From the NCBI GenBank assembly GCA_964016985.1, contig OZ024828.1, positions 86,134,308 to 86,198,307 of the forward strand: a stretch of 64,000 bases of DNA. Reading direction: 5' to 3'. Origin of the DNA: Anodontia alba (lineage: Eukaryota; Mollusca; Bivalvia; Lucinida; Lucinidae). Below are positions 10,064 to 22,279 of this stretch, one piece after another. The first letter of the stretch is position 1, and each line of letters starts with the position of its first letter. Under the pieces are notes generated by a model. The model saw only the letters and a list, made by a program, of their open reading frames with translations. It was not told where the DNA came from and made no database searches. Position numbers and translations under genes: made by a program.

Positions 10064-11236
10064 TACGAGGGTCCTGCAAGAAGTTTTGTCACTGGGTTCG
10101 GATTACTTCAGTGCTACGTTTTATCAAACATATTTTTATTACAAACATTCAAAGTATTCCCCCCTTTACTGAAACACATTTTTGTAACCTTTTTAACCAG
10201 TCGCGAAAAGCAGATAAATAGTCTTCTTTGGTACTTGTATCTGTTGGAGACACTGATAAATAGCGCTGCCAAGAGAACTTCTAGACGTATACTTATTTCC
10301 AGAAAGCATTTTCTTTTTCTTAAGCCTTGGAAATAGAAAGAAGTCACAGGGACTCAGGTCAGGTGAATAAGGTGGATGGTTTAAAACTTTCACCTTTTCA
10401 GAAGCCAAAAATGACTTCACAACCTAACACTTATGAGAGGAGGCATTGTCATGTAAAAGCTGGACTCCTGACCATCCTTTGCTTGGTCGTTTCTTATTGT
10501 AAAACTCTTTCACTTTCTTCAGTACAGAATTCTTGTAGAATCGGCCAGTGACTGTATGACCAGATGGACAAGGCACTCGAATGACTGGTCCACTTGAATT
10601 AAAGAAAATAAAATTGCGTACAACATCTTCTTCGAACTTATGGTTCTCTTTGCAATACATGGGCGTTTTTTATCTTTTCACTTCCATTGCTTATTATCAA
10701 CCCTTCTTTGTGGCTCAAACATGTGCACCCAGGTTTCATCACCTGCTAGCAAGTTAGAAATAACCCGGCTATTACAGCCTTTGTATGTTTTCAAAAGTTC
10801 CCGGGCACATTTAAGGCGTTGTGTCTTTTGCTACTCAGTGAGCAAATGAGGTACCCACCTAGCGCAAACCTTTCTCAGGTCCAAACGCTTTTCAGAATTG
10901 TTTGCACACTGCCTTCTAATATGCCAGTACAACTAGCTGTATCTTTGACAATCGCGCATCCTGTTCGACCACAATCTTTACAGCAGCGATGTTAGATTTG
11001 GTAACAGAGGTTTTAGGCGTTCCAGGACGGGTATCATCTTCAACAGAAAATTTCCCAGCTTTGACCCACCTAAACATTGTGCGCATTGAAATGGTCTGCG
11101 GCCCATATATATCACACAATTTATTAAATATCTGTTTTGAATCTATATAAAGCCTAATGTGGCATTTAATATAGCTACGAATTTCTGGTCCATGTTCTAA
11201 TGTAACAAGTAAATTGGTCAGTGTATATGACTGCAT
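10064..11236 (-). pseudogene. Mariner (DD34D) transposase remnant
   Basis: Read on the minus strand, the N-terminal part (11236-10916) has the helix-turn-helix region with YGPQTISMRTMFRWVK followed by VEDDTRPGTP, a mariner signature. GDETWVH (10743-10723) carries the first catalytic Asp, HDNASSH (10453-10433) the second, and PYSPDLSPCDFFLF (third Asp codon 10345-10343) the third. The last two Asp codons are 35 codons apart, i.e. 34 residues between them, the DD34D spacing. The reading frame shifts at least twice and a TAG (10426-10424) lies between the second and third Asp, so the gene is dead. CGAGGGTCCTGCAAGAAG at about 10067 looks like the 3' terminal repeat; no matching 5' terminal repeat was found. 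Mariner transposase cuts and pastes at TA. Confidence 0.9.
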
Positions 11237-11329
11237 CTATTTCAATTTGAAACTAGAAAAAGTGTCCATAGGACACGGATGCCCCGCCAAAACGCCATTC
11301 AGAAAAAGGTTACATATGTAGTCAAGGGC

Positions 11330-14300
11330 AGATAATTCATAAACCAAATAATCAAGAGTTGTCTTCCATGTTCATTACACATCGCCTCAATGTCATGCAT
11401 GCATCTGTAAATTTTCATAAATATATTCCATATCGGCTAGGAGTTTTGGCCCACACACGGTTTACTATATTGAACTAAGTCAAGGACAGATAATTCAAAA
11501 ACCAAACAAGCAAGAGTTGTTTATCTTTTTCACGACACATTGTCTCAGTGTCATGCATGCACCTGTAAAGTTTCATAAATATATTCCATACGGTTAAGGA
11601 GTTATGGCCCGAATACGGACTATAAGGAAGTAAGTCAAGGGCAGATAATTCAAAAACCAAACAAGAAAGAGTTGTCTTCTTTGTTCATGACGCATTGTCA
11701 CAATGTAATGTATGCACCTGTAAAGTTTCATAAATATATTCTTTAGGTTTAAGAGTTATGGCCCGGACACGGTTTAATATATGGAACTAAGTCAAGAGCA
11801 GATAATAAAAAAAGCAAACAAGCAAGAGTTGTCTTCCTTTTTTACGACACATCGTCTCAATGTCATGCATTCACCTGTATGCTTCATAAATATATTCCAT
11901 ACGGTTAAGGAGTTATGGCCTGGACACGGTTTACTATATGGAACTAAGTCAAAGGCAGATAATTGAAAAAAACAAAAACAAGCAGGAGTTGTCTTCCTTT
12001 TCACGACACATTGTCTTAATGTCATGCATGCACCTGTAAGTTTCATAAATATATTCCATGCAGTTAAGGAGTTATGGCCCGGACACGGTTTACTATATGG
12101 AACTATGTCAAGGGCAGATAATTAAAATAACAAACAAACAAGAGTTGTCTTCCTTGTTCATGACACATCGTCTCAGTGTCATGCATGCACCTGTAAAGTT
12201 TCATAAATATATTCCATACGGTTAAGGAGTTATGGCCCATACACGGTTTACTATATGGAACTAAGTCAAGAGCAGATAATTCAAAAACCAAACAAGCAAG
12301 AGTTGTCTTCCTTGTTCATGACACATCGTTTCAATGTCATGCATGCCCTGTAAAATTTCATAAATATACTCCATACGGTTTAGGAGTTATGGCCCGGCCA
12401 CGCTTTACAATATGGAACTATCTCAAGGGCTGATAATTCAAAAACCAAACAAGCAAGAGTTTTTTTTTTCACGACACATCGTCTCAGTGTCATGCATGCA
12501 CCTGTAAAGTTTCATAAATATATTCCATACGGTTAAGGAGTTATGGCCCGGACACGGTTTACCAGAGGGAACTAAAGTCAAGGGCATATAATTCAAAAAC
12601 CAAACAAGCAAGAGTTGTATTCCTTGTTCATGACACATCGTTTCAATGTCATGCATGCACCTGTAAAGTTTCATAAATATATTCCATACGGTTTAGGAGT
12701 TATGGCCCGGACACGGTTTACTATTTGGAACTAAGTCAAAGGCAGATAATTCAAAAACCAAACAAGCAGGATTTGTTATCCTTGATCTTGACACATCGTC
12801 TCAATGTCATGCATGCACCTGTAAAGTTTCATAAATATATTCCATACGGTTAAGGAGTTATGGCCCGGATACGGTTTACTATAAGGAAGTAAGTCAAGGG
12901 CAGATAGTTCAAAAACCAAACAAGCAAGAGTTGTCTTTTTTTGTTCATGACACATTGTCACAATGTCATGTATGCACCTGTAAAGTTTCATAAATATATT
13001 CCTTATGGTTTAAGAGTTATGGCCCACACACGGTTTACTATATGGAACTAAGTCAAGAGCAGATAATTAAAAAACCAAACACGCAAGAGTTGTCTTCCTT
13101 TTCTATGACACATCGTCTCAATGTCATGCATGCACCTGTAAAGCTTCATAAATATATTCCATACGGTTAAGGAAATATGGCCCCGACACGGTTTAATATA
13201 TGGAACTAAGTCAAAGGCAGATAATTCAAAGACCAAACAAGCAGGAGTTGTCATCCTTGTTCTTGACGCATCGTCTCAATGTCATGCATGCACCTGTAAA
13301 GTTTCATAAATATATTCCATGCGGTTAAGGAGTTATGACCCTGATACGGTTTACTATAAGGAACTAAGTCAAGAGCAGATAATTCAAAAACCATAGAAGC
13401 AAGAGTTGTCTTCTTTGTTCATGACACATTGTAACAATGTCATGTATCCACCTATAAAGTTTCATTAATATATTCCTTACGGTTTAAGAGTTATGGCCCG
13501 GACATTGTTTACTATATGGAACTAAGTCAAGAGCAGATAATTCAAAAACCAAACAAGCAAGAGTTGTCTTCTTTTTTTAGGACAGATCGTCTCAATGTCA
13601 TGCATGTACCTGTAAAGCTTATTAAGTATATTCCATACGGGTAAGGAGTTATGGTCCGGACACTGTTTACTATAGGGAACTAAGTCAAGGGCAGATAATT
13701 AAGAAACATAATAAACAAGAGTTGTCTTCTTTTTTCATGGCACATCGTCTCAGTGTCATGCATCCACCTGTAAAGTTTCATCAATATATTCCATACGGTT
13801 TATGAGTTATGGTCCACACACGGTTTACTATATGGATTTATGTCAAGGGCAGATAATTCAAAAACTAAGCAAGCAAGAGTTGTCTTCCTTATTCACGACA
13901 CATTGTCTCAATGTCATGCATGCACCTGTAAAGTTTCATAAATATATTCTATACAGTTTAGGAGTTATGGCCCACACACGGTTTACTATATGGAACTAAG
14001 TCAAGAGCAGATAATTCAAAAACCAAACAAGCAAGAGTTGTATTCCTTTTTCACAACACATCGTCTTAATGTCATGCATGCACCTGTAAAGGTTCATAAA
14101 TATATTACTTACGGTTAAGGAGTTATGGCCCGGACACGCTTTACTATATGGAACTAAGTCAATGGCAGATAATTAAAAAACCAAACAAGCAAGAGTTGTC
14201 TTCCTTTTTCACGACACATCGTCTCAATGTCTTGCATGCACCTGTAAAGCTTCATAAATATATTCCATGCGATTTAGGAGTTATGGCCCGGACACGGTTT

Positions 14301-16975
14301 ACTATATGGAACTAAGTCAAAGGATGATAATTCAAAGACCAAAAAAGCAGGAGTTATCATCCTCGTTCATGACACATCGTCTCAATGTCATGCATGCACC
14401 TGTAAAGTTTCATAAATATATTCCATACGGTTAAGGAGTTATGGCCCGGATACGGTTTACTATAAGGAAGTAAGTCAAAGGCAGATAATTCAAAAACCAA
14501 ACAAGAAAGAGTTGTCTTCTTTGTTCATGACGCATTGTCACAATGTAATGTATGCAGGTGTAAAGTTTCATAAATATATTCCTTAGGTTTAAGAGTTATG
14601 GCCCGGACACGGTTTACTATATGGAACTAAGTCAAGAGCAGATAATAATTATAAAAAAAAACAAGCAAGAGTTGTCTTCCTTTTTTACGACACATCGTCT
14701 CAATGTCATGCATTCACCTGTAAAGCTTCATAAATATATTCCATACGGTACAGGAGTTATGGCCCGGACACGGTTTACTATATGGAACTAAATCAAAGGC
14801 AGATAATTAAAAAAAAAACAAGCAGGAGTTGTCTTCCTTTTCACGACACATTGTCTTAATGTCATGCATGCACCTGTAAAGTTTCATAAATATATTCCAT
14901 GCAGTTAAGGAGTTATGGCACGGACACGGTTTACTATATGGAACTATGTCAAGAGCAGATAATTCAAAAAACAAACAAGCAAGAGTTGTCTTCCTTGTTC
15001 ATGACACATTGTCTCAATGTCATGCATGCACCTGTAAAGTTTCATAAATATATTCCATACGGTTAAGGAGTTATGGCCCACACACGGTTTACTATATGGA
15101 ACTAAGTCATGAGCAGATAATTCAAAAACCAAACAAGCAAGAGTTGTCTTCCTTGTTCATGACACATCGTCTCAATGTCATGCATGCGCTGTAAAATTTC
15201 ATAAATATATTCCATACGGTTAAGGAGTTATGGCCCGGACACGCTTTACAATATGGAACTATCTCAAGGGCAGATAATTAAAAAAAAAAAAAAAAACAAG
15301 CAAGAGTTGTCTTTCTTTTTCACGACACATCGTCTCAGTGTCATGCATGCACCTGTAAAGTTTCATAAATATATTCCATACGGTTAAGGAGTTATGGCCC
15401 GGACACGGTTTACTATAGGGCATATAATTCAAAAAACAAACAAGCAAGAGTTGTCTTCCTTGTTCATGACACATCGTCTCAATGTCATGCATGCACCTGT
15501 AAAGTTTCATAAAAATATTATTTATGGTTTAAGAGTTACGGCCCACACACGGTTTACTATATGGAACTAAGTCAAGAGCAGATAATTCAAAAACCAAACA
15601 AGCAAGAGTTGTCTTCCTTTTCTATGACACATCGTCTCAATGTCATGCATGGCCCGGACACGGTTTACTATATGGAACTAAGTCAAGAGCAGATAATAAT
15701 AATAAAAAAAAACAAGCAAGAGTTGTCTTCCTTTTTTACGACACATCGTCTCAATGTCATGCATTCACCTGTAAAGCTTCATAAATATATTCCATACGGT
15801 TAAGGACATATGGCCCCGACACGGTTTACTATATGGAACTAAGTCAAAGGCAGATAATTCAAAGACCAAACAAGCAGGAGTTGTCATCCTTGTTCATGAC
15901 GCATCGTCTCAATGTCATGCATGCACCTGTAAAGTTTCATAAATATATTCCATGCGGTTAAGGAGTTATGGCCCGGATACGGTTTACTATAAGGAACTAA
16001 GTCATGGGCAGATAATTCAAAAACCATAGAAGCAAGAGTTGTCTTCTTTGTTCATGACACACTGTCAAAATGTCATGTATGCACCTGTAAAGTTTCATAA
16101 ATATATTCCTTACGGTTTAAGAGTTATGGCCCACACACGGTTTACTATATGAAACTAAGTCAAGAGCAGATAATTCAAAAACCAAACAAGCAAGAGTTGT
16201 CTTCCTTTTTTACGACACATCGTCTCAATGTCATGCATGCACCTGTAAAGCTTAATAAATATATTCCATACGGATAAGGAGTTATGGCCCGGACACTGTT
16301 TACTATATGGAACTGTCAAGGGCAGATAATTAAAAAAAGTAATAAGCAAGAGTTGTCTTCCTTTTTCATGACACATCGTCTCAATGTCATGCATGCATCT
16401 GTAACGTTTCATCAATATATTCTATACGGTTTATGAGTTATGGTCCACACACGGTTTACTATATCGAATTATGTCAAGGGCAGATAATTCAAAAACCAAG
16501 CAAGCAAGAGTTGTCTTCCTTATTCATGACACATTGTCTCAATGTCATGTATGCACCTGTAAAGTTTCATAAATATATTCTATACGGTTTAGGAGTTATG
16601 GCCCGGACACGGTTTACTATAGGGAACTAAGTCAAGGGCAGATAATTAAAAAACCAAACAAGCAAGAGTTGTCTTCCTTGTTCATGACACATCGTCTCAA
16701 TGTCATGCATGCACCTATAAAGTTCCATAAATATATTCCATACGGTTAAGGAGTTATGGCCCGGACATTTTTTACTATAAGGAACTAAGTCAAGGGCAGA
16801 TAATTAAAAAAAGAAAATAAGCAAGAGTTGTCTTCTTTGTTCATGACACGTTGTCACAATGTCATGCATGCACACGTAAAATTTCATACTATATGGAACT
16901 AAGTCAAGGGCAGATAATTAAAAAATACAAACAAGAGTTTTTTCTCCTTTTTCATGACACATTGTCTCTTTATAC
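11330..16975. repeat. ~157-bp satellite array, about 36 monomers
   Basis: Head-to-tail monomers of 155-158 bp (AAGTC anchors at 11476, 11631, 11788, 11945 and onward). Each contains AACTAAGTCAAGGGCAGATA, CAAGCAAGAGTTGTCTTCC, CATCGTCTCAATGTCATGCA, GTAAAGTTTCATAAATATAT and GGAGTTATGGCCCGGACACG. Some monomers are deleted or shortened (near 15410, 15650, 16890), and higher-order similarity between distant monomers suggests block duplications. Size and form match nucleosome-length satellites. Many 60-85-codon open frames in it are by-products. Confidence 0.95.
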
Positions 16976-16979
16976 ACAC

Positions 16980-17390
16980 GGCCGCCGTATCAAATACCTT
17001 TGGCTGCAGTAGACGGGTTCTTCGACTATTCTTGTTTCTAAAGATGAATGAGCCCTGAAAACGAGGCCAAATACAGACAAAAACCGGAACGGGCTTTCCA
17101 TTCTAAGTGGCTTGCGCGCGTACTCGCATGCCAATAAATGATAAAGGGTATTCGCCGATACGAATTACCCATGTGATATAAAGTGTGATAACTTCTCAGC
17201 TGACGTGAAATGACCGTTCTTAACTGTAAAGGTGCTTTAAAATCCCCCGGTGGTTTATTCTACTGACCGTTCTAAGGCGGTGGTCCCGGTGTTATTCTTA
17301 CTCTTTGTTGCTTTGTGGTTTATTCTATGAGGCGATTTGTTTTAAATCTTCAACAGCTGCCCATTTTGCTGTCTGTTTTACTAGTTGTGA
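16980..17390. repeat. Unassigned sequence and M-repeat fragment
   Basis: 16980-17200 is unassigned. 17235-17345 repeats the GGTTTATTCTACTGACCGTTC..GGCGGTGGTCCCGG segment found again at 17468, so the M repeat is partly duplicated in tandem. Confidence 0.5.
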
Positions 17391-17394
17391 TTAA

Positions 17395-17770
17395 AAGTGA
17401 CATCGGGTCCCAGGGTGAAATTAGTCGGCTGTAAAAGTACTTTAACCCCCAACCCCCTCTCCCCGGCGGTTTATTCTACTGATCGTTCTAAGGCGGTGGT
17501 CCCGGTGTTAGTCTTACTCTTTGTTGCTTTGTGATTTATTCTACGATTTGTTTTAAATCTTGCCTTGTGTTATTTTGTTCTTGTGTTTTTCAGTCCTTTT
17601 ACCATTGTGATTACCTCGCTTGGGGAATTGTGCTTTTCGTACGTTTGTTTGATTTGCGCTTGTTTGGTTTTGTCTGTTTCGTCTTCCTCTTGGTGTCTGG
17701 GAAGGGCTGCGGCTTGTGATTGTGGCACTACCTGGACTTTTCTCTTACCTTTTTACTACTTACAAGTATT
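17395..17770 (+). repeat. Dispersed repeat M, copy 1
   Basis: Shares its full length with 30880-31290 (GTGACATCGGGTCCCAGGGT, TTGTGTTTTTCAGTCC, CTTCCTCTTGGTGTC, TGTGGCACT.CCTGGACTTT). Not tandem, no clear terminal repeats, so class unknown; open frames in the copies differ by frameshifts. Confidence 0.55.
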
Positions 17771-18387
17771 AAATTACCAACCAATGATGTCTTTTTTACA
17801 TGCTCAAATCAACACGTAATGGCACTCGTCATGCTCATTAATATTAAAATGCCAACAATTGTTGACATCTTAATAATTATGAGCAGAGCATGAAAAAAAA
17901 TCGCTCGTGCTCAAATGGGTACAACCCAAACTCAATTGTGCTTTGTCTTGAGCACGGTTCGGAATAATTTATTTCTTAAGTCACTAATGTTTAATTATCT
18001 CGGGACCAGCCTATACGCATAGTTTTTTAACGTAACATTAGCTTATTTAACGTAACGTTAGCTTACAAACATTTAAGCTCTCGGAAACATAAATTGCCTC
18101 CCGTTGAAATGAAGGAAAAACAGGAACAAAGACATTTTTACGACAAGAAGCCTATTTAATGTGCAAATACAAATGTGAATGATACCAATACTGCAGGCAA
18201 AGAACAAAATGTTTGAACAATTTGTTTTGACCACATACCATAACTATATTTAGGGGATAACTGTATTGAAATTTTTCATTCGTTCGGAAAGTTGGTTTTA
18301 CGGCGACGCATCAGCGTAGCCGTAAAACAAAATTTCCGACCGTAAAACCGAGGATATACCTCCCCAAAAGATTTTGTTTTTATTACT
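17771..18387. other. Intergenic with small palindromes
   Basis: 17790-17930 has repeated TGAGCATGAAAA/ATGCTCA motifs like 25900-26150. 18292-18330 is an imperfect hairpin GTTTTACGGC...GCCGTAAAAC. No gene seen. Confidence 0.45.
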
Positions 18388-18669
18388 CATCACGAAAACA
18401 TGCCTATATAATTTTGACCCCCTTAAACCCCACTTTTATGTAGTAAAACTGGAGTTAACAGGGGTATACATTATTTTCTTTATTTCTGCTCAAAAACATA
18501 GATTGTCGGTACTCGTTAGAACCGCCTCGCCGAGGCGGTTCTAACGAGTACCCACAATCTATGTTTTGAGCAGAAATATGAAAAATATCAGAATTTTTTT
18601 TATCCGAAAAATTGCCATTTTTTGGTGGTAAAATTTTCAGTGTAATTGAATAGGCGTGTTTTCGTAATG
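18388..18669. repeat. A-family hairpin MITE
   Basis: Complete copy, CATCACGAAAACATGCCTAT to AATAGGCGTGTTTTCGTAATG, same orientation as 5524-5803, with the CGCCTCGCCGAGGCG core. Confidence 0.8.
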
Positions 18670-19600
18670 TTTATCCCCATTTTCAGGCACTTCGTCAGCT
18701 TTAAAACCCCTAAGGAACCTCTAATACAAGTTTTCTAATCATTAGGTTTGCTAAAAACTTTGCACTATTTGCACAAAGCGGCAAGCGCTTTGAGCTGCGT
18801 AAAACCTAATGTCAGCCATTGAGAAGCGACGTTACGTGATAACGTCGGGTTTCCGACGGTAACTGAAATTTACAATGGTAGACATTATTTTTCGTTTTTT
18901 TGCTCCAAGACATACGTTATGGGTACTAGTTAGGCGGTTCTAACGAGCTCCCACAACCTATGTTTGGAGTACAAATAAGATAAATCACAAAATGTCATCA
19001 GAAAAATATCAGTTTGAGAGATATGAAAGAACGCACTTGTTATCTTGGTGTAAGTTTTTTACTTCATTTTCTTTGATTTTGATTATAGACATATGAACCA
19101 TATGCCCTGTCCTATTTTGCTGACAAATTACATTTAGCAGGCAATCGCGAATAAAAACTATACTGACTGTTGATCAACTGTTCGAACATTCAGGGGAGCG
19201 AATGCACCTTACCAATTTTACGCAATTTATAGCTGATGGTCAAGTTCTAAGGCCTATCGTATACTGCTCCTTTTGAAATGGGCTCATGATACTCTAAGCG
19301 GGATGAATGATCATCCCAGGAGAAATTTCCTTTAAGAGAAGATCCCTTTTGATAAGACAGACAATTTACTCTGGAAAGAGTAGTCTTCCCTGATTGTGTA
19401 CCCTTTCTCCTTAAAAGCCGGTCAAGGCTGTGTTAAAAAGAATCAGTCCTTTCAGTGTCATGTGATCAACAAGCGTCAAAGCTGTTCACATATCCTGCAT
19501 GCAGTACAATGATTGGCTGATTTATGACTTTTAAAATCAATGTTTGATTCAATTTATATGTATGTATCCAGGTAATATTTACCGGGTGGTTCACTAACCC
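18670..19600. other. Intergenic with one hairpin fragment
   Basis: 18900-18980 has a degraded copy of the shared hairpin (GGGTACTAGTTAGGCGGTTCTAACGAG). The remainder is unassigned. Confidence 0.45.
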
Positions 19601-19604
19601 AGCC

Positions 19605-20070
19605 ATTAAGAGGAATGAACACGCCAACCATATTTTCTCCTTAAGGAGAATATATACATTTTCTCCTTAAGGAGAATATATAAATCTGGCATTTTCCGCC
19701 TTTTTACTGAGTCCCTCCGAAAAAGGGTTCTAATCTTAAAGGAAAAAAATTGCTGTGTGGAAGCAAAGTCTTCCCTTTAAGAGTAGACACTTATTAACCC
19801 TTGTCATGCTGAATAAATTTGGATGCCACGCCCACTTCTAATTTTCAGCCAATTATATAATCTTATCATGTTCTTTTATATAAATTCAAATACTGAATGG
19901 CAAACAGTGCAGTTCCAGATCAGTTGGCTTCTTCAGATCCAGAAGCCAACTGACCTGGATCTACACTGTTTACAAAAGCAGGCTCAGCAGGACAAGGGTT
20001 CACATAGGAGACGATTTTTTTTTTCATAGAATCGCTTCCCCTGTAGGTGTATTCATTCCTCTTAACTCGA
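19605..20070. repeat. Nested TIR elements
   Basis: Outer ends ATTAAGAGGAATGAAC and ATTCATTCCTCTTAA form an inverted repeat. Inside are a duplicated TTCTCCTTAAGGAGAATATA palindrome (about 19635-19685) and a B-family element at 19794-20002 (TTAACCCTTGTCATGCTGAA to GGACAAGGGTT). Confidence 0.6.
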
Positions 20071-20202
20071 TATTAGTTCAGTTGTATATATACCAGCTGT
20101 GAGCACGGACACAATCTATTTAAAAAAATGGATTGTGGTCAATGTGACAAAATCACTGCACTTTTGAAAACGTTTCTGTTCTTTGACTTGGATCGATTCA
20201 GC

Positions 20203-20474
20203 TTAAGCGTTATCAGATCCACGCTCGTAGTCACTGTGATCGATTTTTGGGTAGAGTCCACCGCCCAGTGGGTAGAGTCCACCGCCCAGTGGAAGATTCT
20301 TTGTGTATTGTTCTGGGTCCGAACACTTGGTACCACATCCAGAGCTACTGGAGCCACCAGCGCCACCAGCGCCACCCGGAGCTGAAGAGCTCCCACCACT
20401 GCCCCCGCCACCACCTCCGCTACCATTGGTTCCGCCCATACCTCCTCCACCCCCGGTATTTCCCATTGCAGGAG
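20203..20474 (-). CDS. Glycine-rich MGNTGGGG protein (gene 1), last exon
   Basis: Minus-strand exon. CDS 20466-20203, 87 residues, ending TAA. ATG lies 8 nt after a splice acceptor (CTCATCTCATTTCAG|CTCCTGCA), so a 5' leader exon is implied upstream (above 20476) but not located. Residues 1-40 are almost all Gly/Ser (MGNTGGGGGMGGTNGSGGG); the C-terminal half has CGTKC, a perfect 21-bp DNA duplication giving LGGGLYP twice, and a charged end. No transmembrane segment or ER signal peptide is seen. Gly2-Asn3 fits the N-myristoylation pattern. It is a paralogue of genes 2 and 3. Function is unknown to me. The reverse strand also has long open frames, explained by codon composition. No AATAAA was seen close downstream. 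Confidence 0.6.
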
Positions 20475-20489
20475 CTGAAATGAGATGAG

Positions 20490-20640
20490 CGCATCATGTG
20501 AAATGATGTCTTTAGACATGTGCGCCCAGCGAAGACTCAAATCAGCCTGAGTAACAGCGCAGGCTGATCTTAGTTCTCGCTGTGCGCTTCTTAGATCCCC
20601 GTTGACCTCAAGCTTCTTCATGCAGATAGGAATAGAGGTA
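20490..20640. repeat. E-family hairpin upstream of gene 1
   Basis: GCGCCCAGCGAAGACTCAAATC...GATCTTAGTTCTCGCTGTGCGC forms the E hairpin. It lies in the presumed 5' intron of gene 1. Confidence 0.5.
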
Positions 20641-20904
20641 TAAAGGTTGCCTTTGGAAACTAAGACCACACAAACAAGAACGAAAAAATCACAGAGGCTT
20701 AATATAATTCTGCTAACGGGACTATGACCCTCGAAATGGCTTACAGGAGAAAAGTGCTATATCATTAGCTAGCTGGCTTCAGCAGAATTGGCGTTAATGG
20801 GTTTGTATAGCCTCACTCCAAATTAATATTGGATTAAGAAATGGTTTCAAGTTTAACCTTTACCACGCTTAGGGCAAATTCAACAGACAACAATTGAATG
20901 ATTA

Positions 20905-20975
20905 TTTTTTCAGAAAACAGGATTTGACATTTCATTCATTCATTTACATGAAATGTCAAACCCTGTTTTCTGTAA
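20905..20975. repeat. Perfect-arm hairpin
   Basis: CAGAAAACAGG.TTTGACATTTCAT pairs with ATGAAATGTCAAACCCTGTTTTCTG across a short ATTCATTCATTTAC loop. An isolated 65-70 bp hairpin; a small-RNA origin is possible but untested. Confidence 0.55.
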
Positions 20976-21389
20976 CAAATTAGAAAAAAAAAAAATTCAA
21001 AATATCGTTTGTTGATTTTTTCTTTGACTGTGCAAATGGCATGTGTAATTATTAATGCTGTAAACATTTAATAAAGTACTGCAGAGATGAAAGCTATTAT
21101 CATACTAGTTTCTCTTTGAGAACTAGATTGTATTCCTGATAAACTAAGTCAGCAGCCAATCAGATGATAGGAACCCGCACACTACATGTTGCACACCTAT
21201 ACTGGGGAGCTGATAGCCCCGTTAATAGAATTATAAGCCTCTGAAAATCAAGAATCGTTTTTTTCTGGGTTAGAGAAGGAAGACTGGGTTCCAAATGCAA
21301 TGAGCTGATAAGTAGGTTAATTTGAGTCTTCGCAGAGCGGTATGTCTAAAGATAAATTTTCGCGTGAAGCGGCTGAAATGACCAATAAC

Positions 21390-21850
21390 TAAGGCTGGCA
21401 CAAGTAATCGGATAATCGATTAATTGATCGATGAATTCCATAAAAATGATCATCATTACTGATTTGCTAATAATCGACCATTTTCATTTCTGTGTTTGTT
21501 ACTTGAACATATTTACCCTCAGTATTCAGACACTCCAACTCCTTACCATACTTAATCTAAAATTTGAACAAGTAAAATTTACTACCCACTGTTGTGTCTA
21601 GAATAGCTTGATGAGTGGCAAAACAGTGTAGACCCTGATGAGACGCCGCGTTTGCGGCGTCTCATCTGGGTCTACACTGTTTGCTCAGGCCTGTCTGACC
21701 AAATACATACCATAAAGTATAACATATGCTAAGAGTCATGCCCATACAGGTACAATTATGACCAAATCTTCAGTGATTACTAATCGATTATCGATCACAA
21801 TGGCAGGGCTGATAATCGATTATCTTTTCAACTCTGATTAGCCAGCCTTA
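21390..21850. mobile_element. hAT-type MITE with 8-bp TSD
   Basis: Ends TAAGGCTGGCACAAG and GATTAGCCAGCCTTA. Perfect 8-bp target duplication CCAATAAC at 21382-21389 and 21851-21858. Subterminal AATCGATTAA/TAATCGATTATC palindromes and a central CAAACAGTGTAGACCCTGAT hairpin of the kind found in the TTAA family. 8-bp duplication and TA-rich ends are hAT hallmarks. A second copy is at 57459-57907. Confidence 0.85.
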
Positions 21851-21864
21851 CCAATAACTCTCTT

Positions 21865-21960
21865 TTCAGGAACGGTCGTACAGCAGTGGATACGCCAGTC
21901 GATTGAATTTTATAATCAGGAGACGCGGACTCGATCCCCGCTCTTCAAGTCTTTCTGATG
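21865..21960 (+). repeat. tRNA-like (SINE head) fragment
   Basis: GTCGTACAGCAGTGGATACG resembles a box A context and GCGGACTCGATCCCCGC a box B. No clover-leaf I trust; likely a tRNA-derived SINE head. Confidence 0.35.
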
Positions 21961-22279
21961 AGGCTTTAAACCAAGGGTCTATCTCAGTGTGACCTGGCTT
22001 TGGAGGACGTAAACCCTGAAACAACATCATCATCATCATCAACAACAACACTGTCTTAAATCATTTAAGAGACGTTATACAAAAATAAAACAAAAATCAT
22101 GTTCGAAGTTACTCGAAGCTTTTATTGTCAATTTTATGTTAAAAGAAAGCTTAAGCGTTTTTTTTTTTTTTTTTTTTTGTTTTTTTTTATCTTTTTGAAA
22201 TCGATATAAAATATTATATTGAATGGTAGCGTTTGAAACGTTTTGAAGAATTATGTCATCTAAGAAGTACGAGAACTGA

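Noticed and set aside
11475..16630. Many 60-86-codon frames with KLYRCMHDIETMCHE text
   Set aside because: All are the satellite monomer in translation, with frames broken from unit to unit.
11330..16975. CRISPR-like regular repeat
   Set aside because: Monomers are contiguous with no unique spacers, and the window is eukaryotic.
17531..17819. Cys/Phe-rich frames in repeat M as a gene
   Set aside because: The copy at 30880-31290 has different frames and indels; both lack recognisable domains.
20139..20669. 176-codon minus-strand frame overlapping gene 1 in another frame
   Set aside because: It runs through the E-family hairpin and reads gene 1's glycine codons out of frame. The gene 1 frame has paralogues with conserved start and acceptor.
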